In this document: positions 1-8,429 of the stretch, piece by piece
Position numbering within the stretch: position 1 is the first letter of the stretch
Layout: each line of letters starts with the position of its first letter
NCBI GenBank assembly: GCA_030536265.1
Contig: JAUNQJ010000004.1
Coordinates: 1 to 34,553 of the forward strand
Source: Erysipelotrichaceae bacterium
GTDB lineage: Bacteria > Bacillota_I > Bacilli_A > Erysipelotrichales > Erysipelotrichaceae
Length of the DNA: 34,553 nucleotides
Direction: 5' to 3'
Notes under the pieces: generated by a model
Databases searched by the model: none
What the model saw: the letters and a program-made list of their open reading frames with translations, nothing else
Told to the model about the DNA's origin: nothing
Program-made: the position numbers and the translations under genes

Positions 1-52
1 ATTGGGGTTTGACCACTTTATATAAACTGTCTACGAATAGTTGACTAGTTCA

Positions 53-853
53 TTAAGCTCCTATTTTATATTCATCAGATACCTTCATCATATTCATAGA
101 TATATTGGGTTTATTATTACCATGATAATCACTACCACCAGTGATTATTTTATTATTTGTTTTAGCTATATCTATTAGATGAATTGAATCATCATTTGTG
201 GCACTTGGGTGATAACATTCAATGCCATCAATATCATCCATAATATTATTCAAGAAATTATCTATGCTACTTAATTGCTTATATTCATAAGGATGGGCAA
301 TAACAGCTATTCCACCATCTAATCTAATAGCTTCACTAGCTTCTTTGATTGATACTGTTTTTCTTTCAACATATGCATCACAATGTTCACCAACATACTT
401 TTCAAAACCATCAGCAACACTTTCAATATAACCATGATCTACCATAGCCATACATATATGAACCCTATTAATAATACCTTTAGAGTATTTAGATAATTCA
501 TTAATGTTGATATCTATACCCATATCATTAAGCTTTTCTATCATTTCTAGAATAGCTATCTTTTTATATGTTTCTCCTTCATTAATAACAAATTGAGTAT
601 TCTTGTAATTAGTAGGAGAACCATTTGGGAAGTAACCTAATAGATGTACTTCATTATTATGATAACCAACAGATAATTCAACACCTATTACATAATTAAT
701 AGAAGCTAATTCCTTAGCTTTTATAGAACCAGTTAAGATATTGTGATCTGTTATAGATATTTGAGATAGATTAAGTGATTTAGCTTCATTTAAAATATCT
801 TCTATTGAAGATGTTCCATCACTATAATTTGAGTGCATATGTAAGTCAATCAT
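53..853 (-). CDS. PHP-domain phosphoesterase (RNase AM/YciV-like)
   Basis: A 266-residue PHP-family metal-dependent phosphoesterase. The N-terminus DLHMHSNYSDG and the following SITDHN are the first two PHP metal-binding motifs; AHPYEY near the middle and GGSDYHG near the C-terminus are the later ones. Length and motif order fit the YciV/RNase AM (TrpH) group, which removes nucleotides from RNA 5' ends or cleaves nucleoside bisphosphates; the exact substrate cannot be read from sequence. The start cannot move downstream without losing the DLH metal ligands. There is no Shine-Dalgarno at a usable distance, and a TATAAT box ends seven bases before the ATG, so the mRNA may be leaderless. The gene is divergent from the nitroreductase. 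Confidence 0.88.
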   Translation of the reverse strand: MIDLHMHSNYSDGTSSIEDILNEAKSLNLSQISITDHNILTGSIKAKELASINYVIGVELSVGYHNNEVHLLGYFPNGSPTNYKNTQFVINEGETYKKIAILEMIEKLNDMGIDININELSKYSKGIINRVHICMAMVDHGYIESVADGFEKYVGEHCDAYVERKTVSIKEASEAIRLDGGIAVIAHPYEYKQLSSIDNFLNNIMDDIDGIECYHPSATNDDSIHLIDIAKTNNKIITGGSDYHGNNKPNISMNMMKVSDEYKIGA

Positions 854-866
854 CCTTATTATTATA
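854..866 (-). promoter_or_regulatory. -10 box directly upstream of the PHP gene
   Basis: Reading the minus strand, a perfect TATAAT occupies 866-861 and the ATG begins at 853, leaving seven bases. Transcription would start at or beside the start codon. No good -35 is visible at 16-18 bases, so the promoter assignment rests on the -10 alone. Confidence 0.45.
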
Positions 867-903
867 TAGTATTGTGAGATAATTTATTTAAGAGGTAATA
901 CAT

Positions 904-1632
904 ATGAACAATACTATTCAAGAAATGATTGATAGACAATCAATAAGAGCCTATAAAGATAAAGAAATAACAAAAGAGGATAAAGATCTTATTATTAATG
1001 CAGGTATTAATGGCCCTAGTGCTGGTAATATGCAACTTTATTCAATAATAGATGTTAAAGATAAAGACACTATAGAAAAATTATCGGTACTATGTGATAA
1101 TCAACCATTTATTAAGAACGCTAAAATGGTATTAGTATTCTGTGCCGATTATGAGAAATGGTATAACGCATTTAATGATTTAGACTTAAATCCAAGGCTT
1201 CCAGGGAAAGGTGATTTACTATTAGCTATAGAAGATGCAATGATTGTAGCTCAAAATACAGTAAATGCTGCCTGGTCTTTAGGAATAGGCTCATGTTATA
1301 TTGGCGATATTATGGAAAATTATGAAGAAGTAACAAAGTTGTTAGAACTTCCAGATTATGTATATCCTGCATGTATGGTGGTTTATGGCTATATTGATGA
1401 AAACCAAACTAGAAAATTTAAACCAAAACGTGTAGATAACAAGTATGTGGTATTTGAGAATAAGTATAGAAGTTTAAACAATGAAGAATTAAAAGATATG
1501 TTTGAATCTAGAAATATTAATGAAGATTATGAAACATGGATGAAGAAGTTTATAGAAAGAAAATATAATTCAGATTTTTCTAAAGAAATGTGTCGTTCAG
1601 CCAATAAATACATAGAAAGATTTAGTGATTAG
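904..1632 (+). CDS. Nitroreductase-family FMN oxidoreductase
   Basis: A 242-residue nitroreductase-fold protein, expected to use FMN and NAD(P)H to reduce nitro compounds, quinones or flavins in the cytoplasm. The N-terminal IDRQSIRAYKDKEIT segment with the arginine/serine pattern of FMN-phosphate binding, the GPSAGNMQLYSII stretch, and GSCYIGDIMEN in the second half are typical. The region around residue 155 (PDYVYPACMVVYGY) matches the dimer core of NfsA-like members. An AGAGG ribosome site lies nine bases before the ATG. The C-terminal 50 residues are lysine- and glutamate-rich, as in the NfsA-like subgroup. The physiological substrate is not deducible. Confidence 0.9.
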   Translation: MNNTIQEMIDRQSIRAYKDKEITKEDKDLIINAGINGPSAGNMQLYSIIDVKDKDTIEKLSVLCDNQPFIKNAKMVLVFCADYEKWYNAFNDLDLNPRLPGKGDLLLAIEDAMIVAQNTVNAAWSLGIGSCYIGDIMENYEEVTKLLELPDYVYPACMVVYGYIDENQTRKFKPKRVDNKYVVFENKYRSLNNEELKDMFESRNINEDYETWMKKFIERKYNSDFSKEMCRSANKYIERFSD

Positions 1633-1671
1633 TATATAATTAAATAGGTAAAAATAAAGGAGAATTATTAT

Positions 1672-2232
1672 ATGGCAATTGAAGCAGGCGATTTTAAAAC
1701 AGGATTAACAGTAATGGTTGATGGTGATCCATGGGTAGTAATAGACTTTATGCATGTAAAACCAGGTAAAGGTGCAGCTATCTTAAAGACTAAGATGAAA
1801 AACCTAAAAACTGGTAATACGCTTGAAAGAAACTTTAATGCTTCTACAAAGTTTGAAGCAGCAAACATAGAGAAAAGAAAAGCATCATTCTCTTATTCTT
1901 CAGATGGAACATATTATTTTATGGATTCAGAATCATATGATACATACGAACTTTCAGAAGAACAATTAGATTTCAAGAAATACTTTATTCTTGAAGGTAT
2001 GGAAGTAATGATGGTGTTCTTTGAAGGCAATGTACTTGATATTAACTTACCTGATAAAGTTGAAGTAACTTTAGTAGAATGTGAAAACGCTGTAAAAGGT
2101 GATACAGCAACAAATGCATTAAAAAACGCTGTTACTGAAACAGGCTTAAAAGTTAAAGTACCTATGTTTATTGAAGAAGGCGAAAGAATTACAGTATTTA
2201 CAGCTGATGGAAAATATGCAGGTAGAGCTTAA
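1672..2232 (+). CDS. efp: Translation elongation factor P
   Basis: A 186-residue EF-P, which binds between the ribosomal P and E sites and relieves stalling at polyproline stretches. The N-terminal KOW-like domain carries the loop HVKPGKG, placing the modifiable lysine at K33, equivalent to B. subtilis K32. The two OB domains follow and the protein ends in DGKYAGRA, the usual C-terminus. An AAAGGAG site precedes the ATG and a TATAAT lies at 1635-1640. No modification enzyme (EpmA/YmfI type) is in the window. The next gene begins 19 bases downstream with its own ribosome site and is probably cotranscribed. Confidence 0.98.
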   Translation: MAIEAGDFKTGLTVMVDGDPWVVIDFMHVKPGKGAAILKTKMKNLKTGNTLERNFNASTKFEAANIEKRKASFSYSSDGTYYFMDSESYDTYELSEEQLDFKKYFILEGMEVMMVFFEGNVLDINLPDKVEVTLVECENAVKGDTATNALKNAVTETGLKVKVPMFIEEGERITVFTADGKYAGRA

Positions 2233-2251
2233 TAAATAAAGGAGCAACGCT

Positions 2252-2896
2252 ATGTTTAAATTTTGGGGAGATGGATCTCAATTATCAAAAGATTTAGTTG
2301 ATGCAGTAGTAGTAAGAAGCACAGCAAACTTTAATTGGACGTTTATCTTTATCCTTGCTGTAGTATTTTATGTTTATTGGTCTGAAATACAAAAGAAAAA
2401 CTTTGATGTTGTGTATGCAGGACTTGCCTTATACGCAACTCACTGGCTATATGAAATAGCCAATGCGGTTATTGCCCATATCTTTGGTTATCCATTGTGG
2501 ACAGTATCAAATGAATCAACAACATTCATTCTATTAATTGGTGTATGTTGGGAATTAAGTATGATGTTTTCTTTAGCTGGTATTATTTCTTTTAAGATGT
2601 TACCAGAAGATAAGAACTCTAAGATGTTTGGCTTACCTTGCAAATTAGCTGGCGCATTATCAATGGCTCTATTATTTGCTTTATTTGAATCATTCTTAGC
2701 AGGCACATCTAATAATTCATTTATTTGGGTATATAAGTGGTGGGGTGTAATTCCAGTATTCATTACAACTTATATTCCATTCTTCTTAGCTAGTAACTAT
2801 ATACCATTTATGAAAAATAGAAAACAAATAGTAATTGGTATGTGGGCAGCAGTAGCAATCTTACTAGCAGTATTAATTCCACTAGGAATTATCTAA
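2252..2896 (+). CDS. Polytopic membrane protein, function unknown
   Basis: A 214-residue integral membrane protein that I do not recognise. About six hydrophobic segments are visible, around residues 28-48, 50-75, 85-112, 128-150, 160-182 and 190-213. The protein is rich in tryptophan and aromatic residues, and acidic and polar residues (ATHWLYEIANA, CWELSMMFSL, LFESF) lie within predicted membrane segments, which would suit a transporter or membrane enzyme. An AAAGGAG site precedes the ATG. It follows efp by 19 bases, but no functional link to EF-P is evident. A strong bidirectional terminator follows. Confidence 0.75.
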   Translation: MFKFWGDGSQLSKDLVDAVVVRSTANFNWTFIFILAVVFYVYWSEIQKKNFDVVYAGLALYATHWLYEIANAVIAHIFGYPLWTVSNESTTFILLIGVCWELSMMFSLAGIISFKMLPEDKNSKMFGLPCKLAGALSMALLFALFESFLAGTSNNSFIWVYKWWGVIPVFITTYIPFFLASNYIPFMKNRKQIVIGMWAAVAILLAVLIPLGII

Positions 2897-2906
2897 AATA
2901 AGCAAT

Positions 2907-2942
2907 AAAAAAACTCCTAATCAATCGATTAGGAGTTTTTAT
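2907..2942. terminator. Bidirectional intrinsic terminator
   Basis: The stem ACTCCTAATC (2913-2922) pairs with GATTAGGAGT (2927-2936) around a four-base loop, flanked by A-runs on the left and T-runs on the right. It can end transcription of both converging genes. Confidence 0.9.
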
Positions 2943-2951
2943 TTTGTTTAA

Positions 2952-4118
2952 TTAGAAGTAAGCTTCTTCAGTTTCTTTATTAAATACATGCATTAATGCA
3001 GGATTGAATGTGTATTGAATTTCTTTACGAGATCCATGTAAATCATCTACATCAACATCTGTTGTAGGAACAACAACTACTACATCCTTACCATCAGAGT
3101 TTAAGTGTAAGTGAAGTTCAGAACCCATTAATTCAGTAACATCAATCTTAGCAGTGATACCTTTATCAGCTAAATTGATATGAGCTGGACGGATACCTAG
3201 AATTACATCTTCAGGAGCATTCTTTCCTTCTAATGCAGCTTTTTGTTCTTTAGTTAATGCGAAATCAACGCCTTGAACTGTAACTTTATCTTTAGATAAT
3301 TTAGCATCGAAGAAGTTCATTTGAGGAGTACCAATGAATCCTGCTACGAATAGGTTAACAGGGTGGTTGAATACTTCTTGAGGTGTACCGATTTGTTGAA
3401 TATAACCATCTTTCATGATGACGATTCTATCACCTAATGTCATAGCTTCAACTTGGTCGTGAGTTACATAAACGAAAGTTGTATCAATCTTTTGTCTTAA
3501 CTTAATGATTTCAGCTCTCATTTGGTTACGTAATTTAGCATCTAGGTTTGATAATGGTTCATCCATTAATAGAACCTTAGGATTTCTTACGATAGCACGT
3601 CCGATAGCAACACGTTGTCTTTGACCACCAGATAATGCTTTTGGTTTTCTATCTAAATATTGAGTGATATCTAAGATTTCAGCAGCTTCTCTAACTTTCT
3701 TATCGATTTCATCTTTAGGAAGTTTCTTAAGCTTTAAAGAGAATGCCATGTTATCATAAACAGTCATGTGAGGATATAGAGCATAGTTTTGGAAAACCAT
3801 TGCGATATCTCTCTCTTTAGGTGGAATATCATTACATAGTTTGTCATCAATGTAAAGTTCACCGCCAGAAATTTCTTCTAGACCGGCAACCATTCTAAGT
3901 GTAGTAGATTTACCACATCCAGATGGACCAACTAATACAACGAACTCCTTATCTTTGATATCAAGATTAAATTCTTGAACGGCAACAACACCTTCTTCAG
4001 TAATTTGAAGATTTGGTTTGTTTGAATCGGGGTTTACTTTCTTTGCTTTGATTTTTTTCTTTTCATCTTTAGCAATAGGGTAAACCTTTTTGATGTTGAC
4101 TAATTTTACTTCAGCCAT
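2952..4118 (-). CDS. Sugar ABC transporter ATP-binding subunit (MsmK/UgpC type)
   Basis: A 388-residue ABC ATPase that powers carbohydrate importers. Visible are Walker A GPSGCGKST, the Q-loop MVFQNYALYPHM, signature LSGGQRQRVAIGRAI, Walker B VLLMDEPLSNLDA and the H-loop VYVTHDQ. A C-terminal TOBE/MalK regulatory region follows from about residue 260. A lysine-rich insertion at residues 13-45 separates the first strand from the rest of the domain; similar insertions occur in some Firmicute MsmK proteins. In many Firmicutes one such ATPase serves several permease systems, and here it is divergent from a complete importer that lacks its own ATPase, so the two almost certainly work together. The ribosome site is weak. 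Confidence 0.95.
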   Translation of the reverse strand: MAEVKLVNIKKVYPIAKDEKKKIKAKKVNPDSNKPNLQITEEGVVAVQEFNLDIKDKEFVVLVGPSGCGKSTTLRMVAGLEEISGGELYIDDKLCNDIPPKERDIAMVFQNYALYPHMTVYDNMAFSLKLKKLPKDEIDKKVREAAEILDITQYLDRKPKALSGGQRQRVAIGRAIVRNPKVLLMDEPLSNLDAKLRNQMRAEIIKLRQKIDTTFVYVTHDQVEAMTLGDRIVIMKDGYIQQIGTPQEVFNHPVNLFVAGFIGTPQMNFFDAKLSKDKVTVQGVDFALTKEQKAALEGKNAPEDVILGIRPAHINLADKGITAKIDVTELMGSELHLHLNSDGKDVVVVVPTTDVDVDDLHGSRKEIQYTFNPALMHVFNKETEEAYF

Positions 4119-4254
4119 AATTTCTTACTCTAATCGCGCTGAATTCTCAATACGCTTTCTCGCATCCTTATATATAAGGAATGCTTTACGACATGTCTCC
4201 ACAATGCCGCACCCCGAGCAAGGGATATTATTTTTTTCCTTTCTCTTAGATCAA
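4119..4254 (-). promoter_or_regulatory. Promoter and structured leader of the ABC ATPase gene
   Basis: On the minus strand TTGATC (4254-4249) and TAATAT (4230-4225) are 18 bases apart, which would start transcription near 4218 and give a leader of about 100 bases. The leader contains a locally GC-rich segment (4202-4222) and a perfect 16-bp palindrome at 4165-4180, extendable with one bulge to 4162-4184. The hairpin has no T-run, so it is not a terminator. No known riboswitch consensus was recognised. Between 4255 and 4395 I see only short inverted repeats, such as AAATTAG/CTAATTT at 4292-4309. Confidence 0.4.
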
Positions 4255-4395
4255 TGCCCCATTTAGTGGATTGGGAGCATCATCCGTATGCAAATTAGCT
4301 TACTAATTTACACCAATATTTTATCTTTTATGAAAAAGTTAGGTCAATGAAATATAGCCAAAAAAGGTAAGAAAATAGAGTTTTTATCTAAATAT

Positions 4396-4410
4396 ATGAA
4401 ACCGCTTTCA
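4396..4410. promoter_or_regulatory. cre-like site (CcpA/LacI-family operator)
   Basis: ATGAAACCGCTTTCA fits every fixed position of the catabolite-response element consensus WTGNAANCGNWNNCW and is nearly palindromic. It lies about 50 bp upstream of the proposed -35 of the sugar-binding protein gene, and would overlap the -35 of an alternative promoter with TATACA at 4427-4432. It could be bound by CcpA or by a local LacI-type regulator; no such regulator gene is in the window. Confidence 0.6.
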
Positions 4411-4460
4411 AAAATCTATCACTTTTTATACACAAATCCCATAATTACCCATGTTTTCTA

Positions 4461-4490
4461 TTGATGGAAGCATACGGGGGGGGGTATCAT
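4461..4490 (+). promoter_or_regulatory. Operon promoter with a nine-G spacer tract
   Basis: TTGATG (4461-4466) and TATCAT (4485-4490) are separated by 18 bases that include an uninterrupted run of nine Gs at 4476-4484. Transcription would start near 4497, about 30 bases before the ATG. The promoter assignment is by eye; the G tract itself is directly seen. Confidence 0.5.
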
Positions 4491-4526
4491 AATATTGCAC
4501 GGATATGTGCTAAAAGGAGAAAACAA

Positions 4527-5888
4527 ATGAAGAAAATTTTATCTGTTCTTCTTGCTCTACTAATGGTTTTAACATTAGCTGGTTGTGGAGCTAAAGAAGA
4601 AGCTGCTGCACCTGAACAAGGTGGTGAAAAGATTGCTATCAACATGCAAGCATTCACTGATGAAGTACCAGGTATGTTCAACAAATTCTTAGAATTACAT
4701 CCAGAATATGCTGAAAAATACTATCTAAACGATACTATCACAGCTACTACTGATGGTTTATATCAACCTGCTCTAGACGAAGCTCTACAAGCTGGTGAAG
4801 TAGACCTATACGTTGCTGAAGGTGCTTTCATTTCTAAGTACTCTCAAGGCGATGCTGCTGCATTCGCTGCAACTTATGAAGATCTAGGCATCGATACTAA
4901 CTTAGTAAAGACTGCTGAAATCGCTCAATACACTGTTGATATTGGAACTCGTCCTTCTGACAACAAACTTGTTGCTTTAGGTTACCAATGTAATGGTGGT
5001 GTATTTATTTACAGACGTTCTATCGCTAAGGCTGTTCTTGGTTCTGATGATCCAGCAGTTGTTGCTGAAGCATTAGGTGCTGGAACTGGTTCTTGGGATA
5101 AATTCTGGGAATTAGCTGAAAAATGTAAAGCTGCTGGCTACAAGATCATCTCTGGTGATGGTGATATGTGGCACGCTGTAGAAAACTCTTCTAAAGAAGG
5201 TTGGTTAGTAAATGGCAATCATTTAAATCTTCCTGCTGAAAGAGAAGCATTCTTAGATCAATCTAAGAAATTAGTTGATAACGAATATCATAACGATACA
5301 ACTGACTGGCAAGAAGGTTGGTTCGCTGATATGAAGATGTCAGGAACTGCTTTAGGTTTCTATGGACCATGCTGGTTAATCAACTACACATTAGCTCCAA
5401 ACTGTGGTCAAGACACTGAAAATTCTTCTTGGGGTGACTGGGCTGTATGTGCTCCTAACATCGGTTTCTTCTGGGGCGGATCTTGGATTTTAGCTTCTAA
5501 AGATGTTATCGGAACTGAAAAACAACAAGTAGTTGCTGATTTCATTAAATGGGTTACTCTAGATACTGATGCTAACTCACTACAAGTTAAATGGGCTAAC
5601 GGTACTCTAAACGGTGAAGGTGGAACTCCTGACTCTGTAGCTTCTGCAGTAGTTATGGCTTCTGCTGATGGTACTACAGATTTCTGTGGTGGCCAAAACG
5701 TATTCGAAGCATTCATTCCTGCTAACAAATTAGCAAATGGTCATGTTCTAACTCAATATGATGAAAGAATCAATGCTTTATGGAGAGACCAAGTTAAGAT
5801 GTATGCTCATGGTCAAATCGACAAAGAAACAGCAATCAAACAATGGAAAGATAACGTTGCTGCTGAATTCGACGTTGTAGTTGACTAA
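4527..5888 (+). CDS. Sugar ABC transporter substrate-binding lipoprotein
   Basis: A 453-residue extracellular solute-binding protein (family 1 type) anchored as a lipoprotein. The signal peptide MKKILSVLLALLMVLTLAGC ends in the lipobox cysteine C20. The mature protein has aromatic- and tryptophan-rich segments (WDKFWELAEKC, GDWAVCAPNIGFFWGG) typical of oligosaccharide binders. The ATG at 4527 has AAAGGAG ten bases upstream; an in-frame TTG at 4461 is open but lies in the promoter and would hide the signal peptide. Codon choice is strongly biased (GCT, GTT, GGT), suggesting high expression. It is the first gene of an importer operon ending in a beta-xylosidase-like enzyme, so a xylo-oligosaccharide or related beta-linked sugar is the likely ligand (inference). 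Confidence 0.95.
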   Translation: MKKILSVLLALLMVLTLAGCGAKEEAAAPEQGGEKIAINMQAFTDEVPGMFNKFLELHPEYAEKYYLNDTITATTDGLYQPALDEALQAGEVDLYVAEGAFISKYSQGDAAAFAATYEDLGIDTNLVKTAEIAQYTVDIGTRPSDNKLVALGYQCNGGVFIYRRSIAKAVLGSDDPAVVAEALGAGTGSWDKFWELAEKCKAAGYKIISGDGDMWHAVENSSKEGWLVNGNHLNLPAEREAFLDQSKKLVDNEYHNDTTDWQEGWFADMKMSGTALGFYGPCWLINYTLAPNCGQDTENSSWGDWAVCAPNIGFFWGGSWILASKDVIGTEKQQVVADFIKWVTLDTDANSLQVKWANGTLNGEGGTPDSVASAVVMASADGTTDFCGGQNVFEAFIPANKLANGHVLTQYDERINALWRDQVKMYAHGQIDKETAIKQWKDNVAAEFDVVVD

Positions 5889-5912
5889 TTTAAATAATTA
5901 ATTAACTCAATT

Positions 5913-5942
5913 ATTTGGAGGAGCATTTTTGCTCCTCCAAAT
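5913..5942 (+). promoter_or_regulatory. Intercistronic stem-loop after the binding-protein gene
   Basis: ATTTGGAGGAGC (5913-5924) pairs perfectly with GCTCCTCCAAAT (5931-5942). The tail is only mildly T-rich, so it probably acts as a partial terminator or 3' mRNA stabiliser, giving more binding protein than permease. Confidence 0.75.
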
Positions 5943-5988
5943 TTCTATTATTTTTCAATTTATTAATACTAAAAGAAAGGATTACAAT

Positions 5989-6909
5989 ATGACAGCTAAA
6001 GTCGCTGACAAAAAACGTGGATTTAGTTATGCAAAATATGGATATCTATTTGTTCTTCCATTTGTTTTGTGTTTCTTAGTATTCCACTTATATCCAACAT
6101 TAAGAACTGTTCTTTTAGCATTCACAGATTGTAAAGGTTTAGGAAATACTTCAATGAATTTCTTAAAATCTGATGTATTTGCTAATTTCACAAAAATCTT
6201 ATCTGATGACGTGTTTAAACTATCTTTAAAGAACACTGCTATTTTATGGATCGTTAATTTTATTCCGCAAATATTCTTTGCTTTACTATTTACTGCATGG
6301 TTCACTAGCAAGAGAAACAAAATTAAAGGACAAGGATTCTTTAAAGTTGTATTCTATATGCCAAATATTATTACAGCTGCAACTATTGCTATTTTATTTA
6401 ATGCTTTATTTGCATATCCAGTTGGACCTGTTAATAGTTTGTTACAAGAGTGGGGCATAATTGAAAAACAATACGATTTCGTTGCACACCCTACATCTGC
6501 AAGATTAATCATCTCTTTCATCCAATTCTGGATGTGGTATGGTTATACAATGATTACTTTGATTTCTGGCGTTTTAGGTATTAACCCTGAAATCTTTGAA
6601 GCCGCAGAAATTGACGGCGCAAATGACTGGGATGTGTTCTTTCACATCACTCTTCCAAATTTAAAATCAATCTTAACATACACATTGATTACATCATTGA
6701 TTGGTGGTCTATCAATGTATGATATTCCTAAGATGTTTAATGCTGGACAACCAATGAATACTACATTAACTACTTCAATGTATATTTACAATAAAGCGTT
6801 CTCTGGCAGTTACTTATATGCACAAGCTTCTGCTGCATCAATGATATTATTTGTATTAATTGGTATATGCTCTATCTTTGTGTTCTTATCAATGAGAGAT
6901 CAAAAATAG
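5989..6909 (+). CDS. Sugar ABC transporter permease (MalF/UgpA type)
   Basis: A 306-residue inner-membrane permease of a carbohydrate ABC importer. Six membrane segments are visible, beginning with YGYLFVLPFVLCFLVFHLYP. The EAA coupling motif, which contacts the ATPase, reads EAAEIDGANDWDVFFHITLP in the second half. The ATG at 5989 has a GAAAGGA ribosome site nine bases upstream; the longer in-frame TTG at 5929 lies inside the upstream stem-loop and is unlikely. It pairs with the next gene to form the heterodimeric channel. Confidence 0.95.
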   Translation: MTAKVADKKRGFSYAKYGYLFVLPFVLCFLVFHLYPTLRTVLLAFTDCKGLGNTSMNFLKSDVFANFTKILSDDVFKLSLKNTAILWIVNFIPQIFFALLFTAWFTSKRNKIKGQGFFKVVFYMPNIITAATIAILFNALFAYPVGPVNSLLQEWGIIEKQYDFVAHPTSARLIISFIQFWMWYGYTMITLISGVLGINPEIFEAAEIDGANDWDVFFHITLPNLKSILTYTLITSLIGGLSMYDIPKMFNAGQPMNTTLTTSMYIYNKAFSGSYLYAQASAASMILFVLIGICSIFVFLSMRDQK

Positions 6910-6928
6910 GTGAAAGGAGAGACAAAAA

Positions 6929-7780
6929 ATGAATAAATTTAATAAACGTGATGGTAACACATTAGTAAAAATATTTATCTACATCGTATGTATCTTCTTC
7001 GCTATTTTATCTTTATGGCCATTTATCATAATGGTTGTAAACTCAACAAGAAGTACATTTGAAATTCAACAACACGCTGTATCATTTATACCCTCTAGTT
7101 TCTTGATGCATAACTGGAAAGTATTTGACGGTAAATCATTTAATGTAGGCGTAGGTTTAAAAAACTCAGCAATTATTGCTATTTGTTCAACTGTGTTGAC
7201 TATTTATTTCTCGACATTAACTGCTTATGCATTAGTTGCTTATCAATGGAAACTTAGAAATGCTTTCTTTACATTTATTCTATGTGTCATGATGATTCCT
7301 GCTGTTGTTACATCTATTGGTACTTATCAATTTATGTATCGTATTGGATTATCAAATAATCTATTAGCATTGATTATTCCATCAATTTCAGCACCTGCCG
7401 CTGTATTCTTTATGAGGCAGTTTATGGTTGCTTCGTTCCCACTTGAAATATTAGATTCTGCAAGAGTTGATGGTTCTCCAGAATTTAGAACATTTAACCA
7501 AATTGCACTTCCAATTATGAAACCAGCTATGGCTACTCAAGGCATCTTCTCTTTCGTAGGAACTTGGAACCAATTATTCTTACCAAGTATCTTATTAACA
7601 AGAAAAGAATTATATACATTACCAGTCATGGTTTCTCAATTAAAAGGTGATATTTATAAGGTTGAATACGGTTCAGTATATTTAGGTTTAACTTTAACTG
7701 TATTACCATTGTTCGTAATTTATTTTGCTTTATCTAAATACATCATTGCTGGTGTTGCATTAGGTTCTGTAAAAGGTTAA
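6929..7780 (+). CDS. Sugar ABC transporter permease (MalG/UgpE type)
   Basis: A 283-residue second permease subunit with six membrane segments, starting with IFIYIVCIFFAILSLWPFII. Its EAA motif reads LDSARVDGSPEFRTFNQIAL at about residues 178-197, and the C-terminal KYIIAGVALGSVKG is the usual MalG-type end. A GAAAGGAGAG ribosome site precedes the ATG, and the 19-base gap from the first permease supports cotranscription. Together with the binding protein and the divergent ATPase it completes one importer. Confidence 0.95.
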   Translation: MNKFNKRDGNTLVKIFIYIVCIFFAILSLWPFIIMVVNSTRSTFEIQQHAVSFIPSSFLMHNWKVFDGKSFNVGVGLKNSAIIAICSTVLTIYFSTLTAYALVAYQWKLRNAFFTFILCVMMIPAVVTSIGTYQFMYRIGLSNNLLALIIPSISAPAAVFFMRQFMVASFPLEILDSARVDGSPEFRTFNQIALPIMKPAMATQGIFSFVGTWNQLFLPSILLTRKELYTLPVMVSQLKGDIYKVEYGSVYLGLTLTVLPLFVIYFALSKYIIAGVALGSVKG

Positions 7781-7786
7781 TAGTTT

Positions 7787-8428
7787 ATGGATAACAGGAG
7801 CAATAATCTTAAAGAAGGACTTATCAAATTCCTTACTATTGCTGGTGATTTGATGGCCTTAAATCTTCTTTGGTTTGTTTGCTCATTACCTATTATTACA
7901 ATAGGCCCCTCAACATGTGCTTTGTTTAATGTAACTTTAAAGTTAGCTGATGATCAGTCTTTCCCAGTTCTAAAGACGTTCTTCAAGGCATTTAAAGAAA
8001 ACTTTAAACAATCCCTAGCTGTAGGGGCCTTTTCTATTGTTGTAATTGTAGCTTTATATTTTGATGTTAATTTTGTTTTAGCTAGTGAAGGAACTATTCA
8101 AACAGTATATATTATTGTTTCAGCTATTCTATATACAATGTTACTTTCAACAATTTCTTACTTAAATGCATTAATATGTAGATATAACAATACCTTAAAA
8201 GGTCATATTATTAATACACTTAAGTTAGCATTTGTTAATCCTATTCGAACTATATTAATGTGGGCTATTTTATCTTTACCTGTATTGATTATTTTGTTTA
8301 TTCAACCGATAATTATTTTGTACTTAGGTTGGTTCTTTATTTTGTTCTTAGTAAGTTTACCAGTATATATGTGTTCTACTATACTAGTGAAGATATTTAG
8401 AAAATTTGAAAATGCGGAAGGTAAATAA
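7787..8428 (+). CDS. YesL-like DUF624 membrane protein
   Basis: A 213-residue membrane protein of the YesL/DUF624 family, commonly found beside sugar ABC transporters and glycosidases of Firmicutes; its molecular role is not established. The N-terminal stretch with NLLWFVCSLPIITIGPSTCA is the family hallmark. About five hydrophobic segments follow. It starts six bases after the permease stop, with an AAAAGG ribosome site inside the end of the permease gene, so translation is probably coupled. Its stop codon is one base before the next start. Confidence 0.85.
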   Translation: MDNRSNNLKEGLIKFLTIAGDLMALNLLWFVCSLPIITIGPSTCALFNVTLKLADDQSFPVLKTFFKAFKENFKQSLAVGAFSIVVIVALYFDVNFVLASEGTIQTVYIIVSAILYTMLLSTISYLNALICRYNNTLKGHIINTLKLAFVNPIRTILMWAILSLPVLIILFIQPIIILYLGWFFILFLVSLPVYMCSTILVKIFRKFENAEGK

Positions 8429-8429
8429 A

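Noticed and set aside
4461-4526. N-terminal extension of the sugar-binding lipoprotein from a TTG
   Set aside because: It would bury the lipoprotein signal peptide and reads through the promoter; the ATG at 4527 has a strong ribosome site.
5929-5988. Longer start of the first permease
   Set aside because: The TTG lies in the intercistronic stem-loop; ATG 5989 has GAAAGGA upstream.
6027-6320. Reverse-strand reading frames inside the permease and other genes
   Set aside because: They lie opposite well-supported genes, have low-complexity or hydrophobic antisense composition and no ribosome sites.
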